A stretch of DNA of 49,418 bases, taken from NCBI GenBank assembly GCA_036566745.1, contig DATCVR010000162.1:1-49418 (forward strand). Direction: 5' to 3'. Source of the stretch: DATCVR01 sp036566745 (lineage in GTDB: Bacteria; Actinomycetota; Actinomycetes; Jiangellales; Jiangellaceae). Position 1 is the stretch's first letter. Each line of letters starts with the position of its first letter. The position numbers and the translations under genes are program-made. Shown in pieces: positions 20,021 through 30,746 of this stretch. The notes beneath the pieces were generated by a model. That model worked only from the letters and a program-made list of their open reading frames with translations. It searched no databases and was not told the origin of the DNA.

Positions 20021-20836
20021 TCAGGCGTCAGAGGCCAGGAACTCCCCCACCACCTCGTTGAATCGCTCGGGTTCCTCGGCGAACGGGGCGTGCCCGCTCT
20101 GGGCGAACTCGGCCTGGCGCGCCGTGGGCAGCTGCTTCGCGAGCCACCCGCCGAGGTCGCCCGGGAAGATCGCACTCTGCTCGCCGTAGATCAGCAGCGC
20201 CGGCACCTCGACCGACGCCAGCTCGGGACGGAAGTCGGAAAAGGCCATGTCCATCCAGATGTCCAGGGCTGCCTCGGTGTTCATCTGGGTGGTCTGGGCG
20301 TAGGCGGCGTCCACGGCGTCGGCAGGCGGCTTCGCGGCGAAGCACGCCTCGATGAACGGCTTGATCACGCCGGGCCGGTCGTGGCGGGCCGCCTGGGCGA
20401 ACACCGCGAGATCGGCCTGCGAGTAGCCGCCCATCAGCGGGAACTCCCACCCCGGGCCGTCCAGGAAGCGGGGCGACTGGTCGACGAGGACCAGCGAACG
20501 CAGGCCGTCGGAGCCGAACTGGCGGACGTAGGACAGCATCACGGCGGTGCCCATCGACCACCCGACCAGCGACACGTCGGCGAGCCCGAGCGCGGTCATC
20601 AGGGCGCGCACGTCGCGGGCATACTGCGCGAGGCTGTGTCCCTCGGGGGTCTTGCCCGACAACCCGTGACCCCGCAGGTCGACGGTGACGACCTGGTTCG
20701 ACTCCGCCAGCGCGTCGACGTTCGCCGCCCAGAACGTGCTGTTCATGGTCCAGCCGTGCAGGAGGATCACCGGCCTGCCCTCACCGTGCACCTCGAAGTG
20801 CAGCGGCACCCCGTCGGGCAGTTCCAGATAGGTCAT
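20021..20836 (-). CDS. Alpha/beta hydrolase
   Basis: A 271-residue soluble alpha/beta-hydrolase-fold enzyme. The oxyanion-hole motif LLHGWTMNSTFW is near residue 25, the nucleophile elbow GWSMGTAVM has the catalytic Ser near residue 93, and the C-terminal SGHAPFAEEPERFN supplies the catalytic His. The best family resemblance is to non-haem peroxidase-like and esterase-like hydrolases; the substrate cannot be told. ATG 20836 follows GGAGG; the longer reading lacks homology-like sequence. It is divergent from the GAF-domain regulator, about 165-175 bases away, which may control it. Confidence 0.85.
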   Translation of the reverse strand: MTYLELPDGVPLHFEVHGEGRPVILLHGWTMNSTFWAANVDALAESNQVVTVDLRGHGLSGKTPEGHSLAQYARDVRALMTALGLADVSLVGWSMGTAVMLSYVRQFGSDGLRSLVLVDQSPRFLDGPGWEFPLMGGYSQADLAVFAQAARHDRPGVIKPFIEACFAAKPPADAVDAAYAQTTQMNTEAALDIWMDMAFSDFRPELASVEVPALLIYGEQSAIFPGDLGGWLAKQLPTARQAEFAQSGHAPFAEEPERFNEVVGEFLASDA

Positions 20837-21011
20837 CGTCGCCTCCAGGTCGTCGCGCTCGGTGCCGGTCCGCGTCGTCGGGTTCGCGGATCTCGTGGCG
20901 GCAGTCTGGGTCGGTGCCGGTCCCGCGGGCCACCGCTGCGAGGGGGTTGCATGGACGTTGCGCTGTTCTCGACCTGGAACGGATGGCACGATCGGCGACG
21001 TGGGCGACGTG

Positions 21012-22220
21012 ATGCGGGCTCGTGAGCGCGACCTCTCCGGCGACCGGTTCGCGGGCGTCCGCCAGCCGATCCGCGCGTCGTGGCAACGCGCTCGTCGCGA
21101 GGGGCTGCGCGCCGACTCCTATCTCCCGCCGATAGCGCTGGCCGGAGCCGACGTCGACGAGGCCCGTCGCCGCCACCCGCTGGGCGGCGTGTGGCCGCTG
21201 CTGCGCCGTTCGCTGCGATGGGCCACCGTCGACCCGGGCGCGCTGGTGTTCCTCAGCGATGCCGACGGCCACCTGCTCTGGGTCGAGGGCGAGCGGGCCA
21301 CCATGCACCGCGCAGAGAACGTCCACCTTCTGCCCGGCGCCAAGTGGAGCGAGGACGTCGCAGGCACCAGCGGCATCGGCACATCACTCACGCTGCAGCG
21401 GCCGTTCCAGGTGCTCGGCGCCGAGCACTTCCTCTCGGCGGCCACCGCCTACACCTGCACGGCCGCACCCATCCACGATCCGCAGTCCGGCGCGCTCATC
21501 GGCGCCGTCGACTTCACCTGCCCGGCGCCCACGTCCGGGCCGCTGGCGTTCTCGCTGCTCACGACGGCCGCGCGACTGGCCGAGACGACGCTGCTCAATC
21601 AGGTCCTGCGCGACCAGGCCCGGTTGCGCGACCGCTACATCCGCCGGGTGTCGCGCCGCCTCGGCACCCGCAGCGCACTGGTCGGCGCGGACGGCCAGGT
21701 GATCCACGCAGATCCGCCGGGCTGGCTCCCCCGCGGACGCCTGCGCATCGAGGGTGAAGGCGGCCTCGTCCTGCCCGACGGGCGATCGCTGCTCGTCGAA
21801 CGGCTGGCCGAGGGCGGGCCGTATCTCGTGGTCGAGAACGGCGCGGCCGAGCTCGACCCGCAGGCCATGTCGCTCCACTTCGACGGGCTGGGCCGGGCCC
21901 GGGGCCGGATCCGGCTGGCCGGCGTCGAGCACGAGCTCAGCCAGCGGCACAGCGAGCTGGTCGTCGCCCTGCTGGTCAACCCGCGAGGGCTGAGCGCCGC
22001 TGCGCTGGCCGCGGCCGTGTACGGACCTCGCGGCAAGTCCGTGACGGTCCGGGCCGAGCTGGCCAGGCTGCGCCAGGTCCTCGGGCACCGGCTCGAGTCC
22101 GCTCCTTACCGCATCACCGGAGCCGTCTCGGCCGACTTCCTCGTCCCGGCCGCCCGCACCGACACGCTGCTGCCCGGCTCGCTGGCGCCGGTCGTCGAGA
22201 CGGTGCGCACGGCGCGCTGA
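21012..22220 (+). CDS. GAF-domain transcriptional regulator
   Basis: About 402 residues. The N-terminal part (RFAGVRQPIRASWQRARREG) is the helical start typical of AcoR-like regulators. A GAF sensor domain covers about residues 70-210 (VFLSDADGHLLWVEG, WSEDVAGTSGIGTSL, APIHDPQSGALIGAVDFT). The C-terminus, from about residue 300, is a winged-helix-like DNA-binding segment (SQRHSELVVALLVNPRGLSA with a following TVRAELARLRQVLG). The central AAA+ sigma-54 activation domain of AcoR is absent, as is usual in actinobacteria. The start is uncertain: ATG 21012, with GTG at 21009 and 21000 also in frame. It probably senses a small ligand and controls the divergent hydrolase or the protease downstream; this is inference. 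Confidence 0.8.
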   Translation: MRARERDLSGDRFAGVRQPIRASWQRARREGLRADSYLPPIALAGADVDEARRRHPLGGVWPLLRRSLRWATVDPGALVFLSDADGHLLWVEGERATMHRAENVHLLPGAKWSEDVAGTSGIGTSLTLQRPFQVLGAEHFLSAATAYTCTAAPIHDPQSGALIGAVDFTCPAPTSGPLAFSLLTTAARLAETTLLNQVLRDQARLRDRYIRRVSRRLGTRSALVGADGQVIHADPPGWLPRGRLRIEGEGGLVLPDGRSLLVERLAEGGPYLVVENGAAELDPQAMSLHFDGLGRARGRIRLAGVEHELSQRHSELVVALLVNPRGLSAAALAAAVYGPRGKSVTVRAELARLRQVLGHRLESAPYRITGAVSADFLVPAARTDTLLPGSLAPVVETVRTAR

Positions 22221-22270
22221 CCGGTCGCCGGAACGTCGCCTGGTCTCTCACTTTGAGCGGTCATGGTCGG

Positions 22271-22304
22271 CAAATCGCGTCTTGATGACCCGTATGACGA
22301 TTTG
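22271..22304. promoter_or_regulatory. Inverted repeat upstream of the subtilase gene
   Basis: CAAATCG (22271-22277) and CGATTTG (22298-22304) form perfect 7-bp arms separated by 20 bases, in a locally AT-richer stretch of the 183-base gap before the subtilase. TTGATG at 22282-22287 could be a -35 box between the arms. It is a plausible operator-promoter region; the binding protein is unknown, with the upstream GAF regulator a candidate. Confidence 0.35.
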
Positions 22305-22403
22305 TGCTGTAGCTCTTGACCGACGGGCGCGGGCACACGAGCATCGTGGCCACGTCCGCCGTGTCACGGGACTCCGGGCGTGAGTTGTCGAGGAGGACAG
22401 CGC

Positions 22404-25544
<3,141 letters not shown>

Positions 25545-25552
25545 CCCGCCGT

Positions 25553-25601
25553 GATCGTCGGGCGGTCGGCGCGCCCGCGTTGTGCCGACCGCCCGGCGAT
25601 C
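25553..25601. repeat. Palindromic intergenic element 2 / terminator-like hairpin
   Basis: GATCGTCGGGCGGTCGGC (25553-25570) pairs with 25584-25601 over 18 bases with a single mismatch, closing a 13-base loop. It begins 9 bases after the subtilase stop, so it can act as its transcription terminator, although no T-run follows. The outer sequence GTGATCGTCGG and the loop CGCGTTGT resemble element 1 at 16792-16845. Confidence 0.65.
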
Positions 25602-25647
25602 CACCGGGCGCCGGGTGCGGGCGACGCCCGGTTCTACGATGGGCGGC

Positions 25648-26670
25648 ATGGCATCGACGCCCGACCGCAACCGTGTCCGCTTCCCCGGCATCAGCTCGCG
25701 TGCCTTCGAACACCCCGCCGACCGTGGCGCGCTGGTCGCCATGCGCACGCTGCGCGGCTTCGACACCGTCCTGAAGAAGATGTCGGGCCTGTTCAACGAG
25801 CGCAGCCTGCGCCTGCACCACCTCGCCGGATCGGTGCGGGTCGGCGAGCGCCAGTTCCGCGAGGTCCACGACGACCTCGTCGATGCCGCGCACATCCTCG
25901 ACCTGCGCGAGGTGCCCGAGCTCTACGTCGTGCTCGACCCGACGCCGCGGGCCATGACCATCGGCACCGACCATCCGTTCATCGTCATCAGCACCGGCCT
26001 GTTCGACCTGCTCGACGCCGAGGAGCGCCGGGTCGTCATCGGCCACGAGGTCGGCCACGTCCTGTCCGGCCACGCGGTGTACCGCACGCTCCTGCTGGCG
26101 CTGACGAACCTCGCGCTTCGGGTGGCCTGGATTCCCTTGGGCTACGTCGGCATCCGGGCGATCGTCGTCGCGCTCGAGGAGTGGCAGCGCAAGTCCGAGC
26201 TCTCGGCCGACCGCGCCGGGCTCCTGACCTCGCAGGATCCCGACGCTGCCAAGCGAGCGCTGATGAAGACGGCCGGCGGGTCACGACTGGCCGAGATGAA
26301 CGTCGACGCCTTCCTCGAGCAGGCTCGCGAGTACGAGGCCGGTGGCGACGCCCGGGATGGGCTGATCAAGCTGATGAGCCTGCTCGGGCGCAGCCACCCG
26401 CACGCGGTGGTCCGGCTGGCCGAGCTCGACCGCTGGGCGGCGTCCGGCGACTACAGCCGCATCCTCGCCGGCGACTACCCGCTGCGCAGCGACGACCGCG
26501 ACGCCTCGCTCAGTGACGAGGTCAAGAACGCCGCCAAGTCGTACCAGGAGTCGTGGAACCGCACCGCCGACCCCCTGCTCAGCACACTGCGCGACGTCGC
26601 CAACGGTGCGGCGTCGGCCGGCGGCAAGATCTTCGAGAACGTCACCGACAAGATCCGCCGCCCCTCCTGA
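25648..26670 (+). CDS. M48-family zinc metalloprotease
   Basis: A 340-residue HtpX/Ste24-like peptidase. The zinc motif HEVGH is at about residues 133-137 (RRVVIGHEVGHVLSGH), and the third ligand Glu lies in SELSADRAG near residue 184. A hydrophobic segment (LLALTNLALRVAWIPLGYVG, about 152-171) lies between them, suggesting membrane attachment with a cytoplasmic active site, as in the family. It probably acts in membrane protein quality control; substrates are unknown. ATG 25648 lies 7 bases after TACGAT (25635-25640), a leaderless arrangement; the ATG at 25639 would fall in the -10 box. It is followed by palindromic element 3. Confidence 0.88.
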   Translation: MASTPDRNRVRFPGISSRAFEHPADRGALVAMRTLRGFDTVLKKMSGLFNERSLRLHHLAGSVRVGERQFREVHDDLVDAAHILDLREVPELYVVLDPTPRAMTIGTDHPFIVISTGLFDLLDAEERRVVIGHEVGHVLSGHAVYRTLLLALTNLALRVAWIPLGYVGIRAIVVALEEWQRKSELSADRAGLLTSQDPDAAKRALMKTAGGSRLAEMNVDAFLEQAREYEAGGDARDGLIKLMSLLGRSHPHAVVRLAELDRWAASGDYSRILAGDYPLRSDDRDASLSDEVKNAAKSYQESWNRTADPLLSTLRDVANGAASAGGKIFENVTDKIRRPS

Positions 26671-26714
26671 CGTCCCGCCCCGCCCCGCCGCCGCGGACGT
26701 CCCGCCCGCCCGCC

Positions 26715-26792
26715 CCCGTTGATCTTGGAGTTTATGTCGGATCAGCCCGACAAACCGGGGCACGACTCAACCGAAACTCCAAGATCAACGGG
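26715..26792. repeat. Palindromic intergenic element 3
   Basis: Perfect 19-bp inverted repeat: 26715-26733 (CCCGTTGATCTTGGAGTTT) and its complement at 26774-26792. Inside is a second stem, TGTCGG (26735-26740) with CCGACA (26747-26752). It occupies the 135-base gap between the convergent M48 and NmrA-like genes, so it could serve as a two-way terminator, but its composition (AT-richer arms) differs from a normal GC-rich terminator and suggests a dispersed REP/MITE-like palindrome. Confidence 0.75.
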
Positions 26793-26805
26793 ATGGGGCG
26801 GCGGC

Positions 26806-27453
26806 TCAGGCCGGCTCGGCGATGATGCCGATCTGGGTGCGGTGGTGCTTCGGCGTCTCGACCTCGTCGACCACCGAGACCGCGAAGTCCGGGTAGCTGA
26901 TCAACCCGGCCTCCGGCGTCCCGGCCAGCACGGGGTCGCCGTCGACGCGGTAGCCGCCCACCCGTCCGGCCTCGTGGTCGAAGTCGCCTGCCGGGTTCGT
27001 CACGAGCCAGTCCAGCTCGCTGCCGGACGCCCGCAGGATGGCCAGCCCAGCGGCGTGACCGTCGCAGAAGTCCAGGTACTGCGGCGGAAAGTCCGGCGCG
27101 TCCATGACCCGCACCCCTGGCGAGGTCTCGAGAGTCGTCGCGATCCCGACGACGATCAGCCGGTCGACGCCCGCTCGGGCCAGCCCTTCGACCAGCGCCG
27201 TCGACGCGCGCGTGTAGAAGTCGCGGGCCGCGACGCTCAGGTCCGCCACCGTGCTCACCACCACGTCGTGATCCGCGGCCAGGCGGGCGATGTCGGCGGC
27301 GTCGGTGACGTCCCCGCGAACCGGCGCTCCGGCCTCGGGATGCGCCGCCGGGTCGCGCACGACGGCCGTCGTCTGGTGACCTCGCCGCCGCGCCTCGTCC
27401 GCGATCCGGCGACCGGCCCGGCCACCCGCCCCGAACACCACGATCTTGCTCAT
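26806..27453 (-). CDS. NmrA-like / SDR-type NAD(P)-binding protein
   Basis: A 215-residue Rossmann-fold protein of the atypical short-chain dehydrogenase group. The dinucleotide motif is VVFGAGGRAGRRIADEA, followed by AVVRDPAAHPEA and VRGDVTDAADIARLAADHDVV. The YxxxK catalytic pair of classical SDRs is not evident, as in NmrA-like sensors and flavin-reductase-like members. ATG 27453 follows GGGAGA. It is divergent from an HxlR regulator, a common pairing in which the regulator responds to an electrophile, aldehyde or redox signal and controls the reductase; that link is inferred. Confidence 0.85.
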   Translation of the reverse strand: MSKIVVFGAGGRAGRRIADEARRRGHQTTAVVRDPAAHPEAGAPVRGDVTDAADIARLAADHDVVVSTVADLSVAARDFYTRASTALVEGLARAGVDRLIVVGIATTLETSPGVRVMDAPDFPPQYLDFCDGHAAGLAILRASGSELDWLVTNPAGDFDHEAGRVGGYRVDGDPVLAGTPEAGLISYPDFAVSVVDEVETPKHHRTQIGIIAEPA

Positions 27454-27507
27454 GAAGTCTCCCGTCGACACCGAGCCGACACCGGTTGCCAGCCGCTGAC
27501 CTCGACG

Positions 27508-27551
27508 GTATCCACGGGATACTTGTTACTTCAAAGGTACCTGAGTACCTT
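27508..27551 (+). promoter_or_regulatory. HxlR promoter with overlapping operator palindromes
   Basis: TTGTTA (27523-27528), 17 bases, TACCTT (27546-27551), then 7 bases to the GTG start of the HxlR gene: a good promoter for a leaderless mRNA. The -10 box lies within a perfect palindrome AAGGTAC-CTGA-GTACCTT (27534-27551). A second one, GTATCC-ACG-GGATAC, lies at 27508-27522. Both probably bind the HxlR dimer, giving autoregulation and control of the divergent NmrA-like gene. Confidence 0.6.
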
Positions 27552-27558
27552 GAGGAAA

Positions 27559-27966
27559 GTGACCACGCCACGAGCCGCGAGCCGGCCCCTGCCCGCCGAC
27601 ATGTTCGACCCGGCGTGCCCGTCCAGCGTCACGCCCTTCCGCATCGGCGACAAGTGGTCCGGCATGGTGATCGCCTGCCTCGAGGACGGTCCGCGCCGCT
27701 TCTCCGAGCTGCGGGTGCCGATCCGGGCCACGCCCAAGGTGCTCACCCAGACCCTGCGCGCTCTCGAGCGCGACGGCATGATCACCCGCACCGCCTACGC
27801 CGAGATCCCGCCCCGGGTGGAGTACGAGCTCACCCCGCTGGGCCGCACCCTGCTCGAGCCGATGGCCGCCTGCCGCGTATGGGCGGCCCAGCATCTGTCC
27901 ACGGTGCTGGCCGCCCGCGAGGCCTACGAGGAGCGAGCCGAGCTCAGTGGCTCAGGCTCGGCTTGA
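27559..27966 (+). CDS. HxlR-family transcriptional regulator
   Basis: A 135-residue winged-helix regulator. The family core is clear: FRIGDKWSGMVIACLEDGPRRFSELR, then the recognition region ATPKVLTQTLRALERDGMITR and the wing PPRVEYELTPLGRTLLEP. A Cys near residue 20 (FDPACPSS) is in the position where several HxlR proteins sense reactive electrophiles. The GTG at 27559 lies 7 bases after a -10 box, suggesting no leader. The 3' end overlaps the convergent nusB gene by 23 bases. It probably represses itself and the divergent NmrA-like gene. Confidence 0.88.
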   Translation: MTTPRAASRPLPADMFDPACPSSVTPFRIGDKWSGMVIACLEDGPRRFSELRVPIRATPKVLTQTLRALERDGMITRTAYAEIPPRVEYELTPLGRTLLEPMAACRVWAAQHLSTVLAAREAYEERAELSGSGSA

Positions 27967-28354
27967 CCTCTACCAGGCGCGCCAGCAGTCCGTTCACGAA
28001 GGCCGGCGAATCGTCCGTGGACAGCTCGCGCACCATCGCGACCGCCTCGCTGATGGCGACCGGGTCGGGGACGTCGTCGCGGTAGAGCACCTCGTAGGTG
28101 CCGATGCGCAGGACGTTGCGGTCCACCGCCGGCATCCGATCGAGCGTCCAGCCCTCGGAGTAGGTCGAGAGCAGCTCGTCGATGCGCTCACTATGGGCGA
28201 TGACGCCCTCGACGAGCGCCACGGTGTACTCGTTGAGCGGGGACTCGGCCGTGGCCAGGCGGTGCGACAGCGTCGCGCCGAGCTTCAGTCCCTGGAGCTC
28301 GGACTCGAAGAGGATGTCGAGGGCCCGTTTGCGGGCGCGCGTGCGGGCCGGCAT
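27944..28354 (-). CDS. nusB: Transcription antitermination factor NusB
   Basis: All-helical RNA-binding protein that works with NusE/S10 in antitermination of rRNA operons. It is 136 residues. Typical segments are RTRARKRALDILFESELQG at the N-terminus, WTLDRMPAVDRNVLRIGTYE in the middle and PVAISEAVAMVREL with AFVNGLLARL near the end. ATG 28354 is 10 bases after the efp stop, as in the conserved actinobacterial efp-nusB pair. The final codons overlap, tail to tail, the HxlR gene on the other strand. Confidence 0.95.
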   Translation of the reverse strand: MPARTRARKRALDILFESELQGLKLGATLSHRLATAESPLNEYTVALVEGVIAHSERIDELLSTYSEGWTLDRMPAVDRNVLRIGTYEVLYRDDVPDPVAISEAVAMVRELSTDDSPAFVNGLLARLVEVKPSLSH

Positions 28355-28364
28355 CGTTCGACCG

Positions 28365-28925
28365 TCAGGAGGCGCGGCCGAGGTACGACCCATCGCGGGT
28401 GTCGACCTTGACCTTCTCGCCGGTGGTGATGAACAGAGGGACGGCCACCTCGTAGCCGGTCTCGAGCCGCGCGGGCTTGCTGCCACCGGTGGAGCGGTCG
28501 CCCTGCAGACCCGGCTCGGTGTACTCGATGGTGAGGACGACCGAGGCCGGCAGCTCGATGAACAGCGGGGTGCCGTCGTGGGAGCCCACCACGGCGTCCT
28601 GGTTCTCGAGCATGAAGTGCTCGGCGTCGCCCACGGTGGCCGCGGGCACGTGGACCTGCTCGTAGGTCTGGGTGTCCATGAAGACGAAGTCGTCGCCGTC
28701 GCGGTAGAGGTAGGTCATCTCGCGCTTGTCGACGTTGGCGGTCTCGACCTTGACCCCGGCATTGAAGGTCTTGTCGACGACCTTGCCCGACAGCACGTTC
28801 TTCAGCTTGGTGCGCACGAAGGCGCCGCCCTTGCCTGGCTTGACGTGCTGGAACTCCACCACGGACCACAACTGGCCGTCGAGGTTGAGCACGATGCCGT
28901 TCTTCAGGTCGTTCGTCGTCGCCAC
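28365..28925 (-). CDS. efp: Elongation factor P
   Basis: Stimulates peptide-bond formation at polyproline stalls. It is 186 residues with the three OB-like/KOW domains. The N-terminal domain reads MATTNDLKNGIVLNLDGQLW, and the loop that reaches the peptidyl centre is KPGKGGAFVRTKLKN, with Lys at the tip. The C-terminal signature region is YEVAVPLFITTGEKVKVDTR. The start is GTG at 28925. No modification enzyme gene for this Lys is visible in the window. It forms the pepP-efp-nusB cluster. Confidence 0.97.
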   Translation of the reverse strand: MATTNDLKNGIVLNLDGQLWSVVEFQHVKPGKGGAFVRTKLKNVLSGKVVDKTFNAGVKVETANVDKREMTYLYRDGDDFVFMDTQTYEQVHVPAATVGDAEHFMLENQDAVVGSHDGTPLFIELPASVVLTIEYTEPGLQGDRSTGGSKPARLETGYEVAVPLFITTGEKVKVDTRDGSYLGRAS

Positions 28926-28966
28926 GTGTGAAAAGCCTTCTCGTCGATGTGCGCCCCCGCCGCCGC

Positions 28967-30076
28967 TCAGGCGTCGAGGACGAGCAGGTCCTTGGTCGTC
29001 GGCGTGAGCAGTTCGGGACCGCCGGAAGCCCGGACCGCGAGGGTGTCCTCGATCCGAACGCCGCCGCGCCCCGGAAGGTAGATGCCGGGCTCGACGGTCA
29101 CAGCCATGCGATCGGCCAGTCTACCCGTAGCGGAGTACCCAAGCGTCGGTGCCTCGTGGATCTCGAGCCCGACGCCATGCCCGGTGCCGTGGCCGAACTG
29201 CTCCTTGTAGCCGGCGGCGTCGATGACGGCGCGGCTGGCCTGGTCGACCTCGATGCACTCGGCACCGACGGACAGCGCCTCGCGACCGGCCCGCTGCGCC
29301 TGCGCCACGAGGTCGTAGATCTCCCGCTGCCAGCCGGCCGGCTCGGATCCGACGACGGAGGTGCGCGTGCAGTCGGCGTGGTAGCCCTGGTACATGGCGC
29401 CGAAATCGATCTTGAGGAAGTCGCCCCGCCCGACCGTGCGCTCGGTCGGGGTGTGGTGCGGCACGGCGCTGTTCGGACCCGACGCCACGATCGTCTCGAA
29501 GGCCAGGCCGTCGGCGCCGTGGCCGAACATGCGCCACTCGAGGTCGCGGGCGATCTCCTTCTCGGTGCGCCCGAGGAAGCCGCCTGCCTCGTACAACTCG
29601 CCGAGCGCCCGGCAGGAGATCGCGCACGCCTCGGCGATCAGCGCGATCTCGGCGTCGTCCTTGACCGCGCGGAACTGCTCGACGACCCGGCCGAGGTGGA
29701 CGAGCTCGACCGCGACCTGGGCCTGGCCGATCTCGGTGGCCAGCGCCGTGGACAGCTCGAGGGTGACGTCGTGCGCCTCGACCGCGAGCCGGCTCGCCCG
29801 TGAGTCCTTGCCGGCCCGCACCGCCAGGGTGGTCGCGACCGCGCGGTCGACGACCAGCTCGACGTCCGGTGCGACGTCGCGGGCCAGCGTGGCGTACCGG
29901 CCGTCCGTGGCCAGGACCGGCGGACCGTCGGCCGGCACGAGCAGCGCGGCGTTGCTGCTGTCGAGACCGGTCAGGTAGCGCACGTTGACCAGACGGGTGA
30001 CGAGGGCGGCGTCGATCTGGGCCTCGGCCAGGTACGTGGCCAGCCGTGCGCGACGCTCTTCGTGGAGGGCGGGCAT
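28967..30076 (-). CDS. pepP: Xaa-Pro aminopeptidase (M24 family)
   Basis: Dinuclear metallo-aminopeptidase of 369 residues with the pita-bread fold. The N-terminal creatinase-like domain covers about residues 1-130. Metal ligands are recognisable in LKIDFGAMYQGYHADCTRT (two Asp), GHGTGHGVGLEIHEAP (His), VTVEPGIYLPG (Glu) and VRIEDTL (Glu). It removes an N-terminal residue before proline. Its place just before efp is typical of actinobacteria. ATG 30076 lies exactly 7 bases after TAGGGT (30084-30089, minus strand), the actinobacterial leaderless configuration; a much longer reading to 31156 is antisense noise. Confidence 0.95.
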   Translation of the reverse strand: MPALHEERRARLATYLAEAQIDAALVTRLVNVRYLTGLDSSNAALLVPADGPPVLATDGRYATLARDVAPDVELVVDRAVATTLAVRAGKDSRASRLAVEAHDVTLELSTALATEIGQAQVAVELVHLGRVVEQFRAVKDDAEIALIAEACAISCRALGELYEAGGFLGRTEKEIARDLEWRMFGHGADGLAFETIVASGPNSAVPHHTPTERTVGRGDFLKIDFGAMYQGYHADCTRTSVVGSEPAGWQREIYDLVAQAQRAGREALSVGAECIEVDQASRAVIDAAGYKEQFGHGTGHGVGLEIHEAPTLGYSATGRLADRMAVTVEPGIYLPGRGGVRIEDTLAVRASGGPELLTPTTKDLLVLDA

Positions 30077-30083
30077 GGCGCCG

Positions 30084-30089
30084 ACCCTA
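30084..30089 (-). promoter_or_regulatory. -10 box of pepP (leaderless)
   Basis: TAGGGT on the minus strand, with 7 bases between it and the pepP ATG. TAGGGT/TANNNT at this distance is the recognised signature of leaderless transcripts in actinobacteria. No clear -35 is needed or seen. Confidence 0.5.
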
Positions 30090-30184
30090 CGCGGCAGTCG
30101 TGCGCCCGGGACGCGCGGCGGCCGGTTCGGGCTACTCACCGGTATCACGGACCGGGGTTCCCGTGGTGCATTACGATCATGATC

Positions 30185-30703
30185 ATGATCGAAGTCGGCC
30201 TGATCATCGTCGTCGTGCTGGCCGTCCTCGTCACGCGCTACATCCTCAGACGTGGGGTGCTGTCCCAGCCGCCGGTCGAGCAGACCTTGACCGCGCCGGA
30301 GATCACCCTCGACCTCGGCCTGCAGGACCAGGTCCGCACACTCGCGGCCCGCGGCAACGCCCACGAGGCCACGAAGCTGCTGCGCAAGCAGGCCGGGCTG
30401 TCCGACGGCGACGCCACCGCGGCGGTCCACGCCCTGCTCACCGGACACGTCTTCCCGTCGTCCACACCGCCCCAGCCGACCCACGCCAGCGCGCCCGTGG
30501 CGGAGGCGGCCCCCGAGCCTGCTGCCCGGGCGACCCGGGTCCCCAAGCCGAGCAAGAAGACGCCGATCGACGGCGAGACCCTGGCCATGCTCCACGAGCT
30601 GGTGGCCCAGGACCCCGACCACCGCGCGGCTGCCATCCTGCTGCTGCGCCAGCGCACCGGCATGAGCGACAAGGACGCGCGGCGGTTCGTCAACGCCCTG
30701 TGA
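30185..30703 (+). CDS. Membrane-anchored protein with two L7/L12-CTD-like motifs (divergent copy)
   Basis: A 172-residue protein with one N-terminal transmembrane helix (about residues 3-20, VGLIIVVVLAVLVTRYIL), a first helical motif at 48-84 (EATKLLRKQAGLSDGDATAA), a long Pro/Ala-rich linker (90-128), and a second motif at 134-172 (AAAILLLRQRTGMSDKDARR). Both motifs align with each other and with the sharper copies in the next gene (pattern A-x-K-x-L-R-x5-S-x2-D-A), which resemble helices of the C-terminal domain of ribosomal protein L7/L12. The ATG at 30185 lies 7 bases after TACGAT (30172-30177), so I prefer it to the ATG at 30179. Topology would place the motifs in the cytoplasm. The function is unknown. 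Confidence 0.7.
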   Translation: MIEVGLIIVVVLAVLVTRYILRRGVLSQPPVEQTLTAPEITLDLGLQDQVRTLAARGNAHEATKLLRKQAGLSDGDATAAVHALLTGHVFPSSTPPQPTHASAPVAEAAPEPAARATRVPKPSKKTPIDGETLAMLHELVAQDPDHRAAAILLLRQRTGMSDKDARRFVNAL

Positions 30704-30746
30704 ACAGGCCATTCCTCGGCGCGCCATTCCGGCGTACCCTGCCCTG

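Noticed and set aside
26669..26714. Repeated GACGTCCCGCC after the M48 gene
   Set aside because: Low-complexity GC sequence with two short copies; not enough to call a functional repeat.
30172..30190. GATCAT repeats before the first L12-like gene, first read as an operator
   Set aside because: The repeats mostly arise from the -10 box TACGAT and Met-Ile codons at the start; there is no clear separate palindrome.
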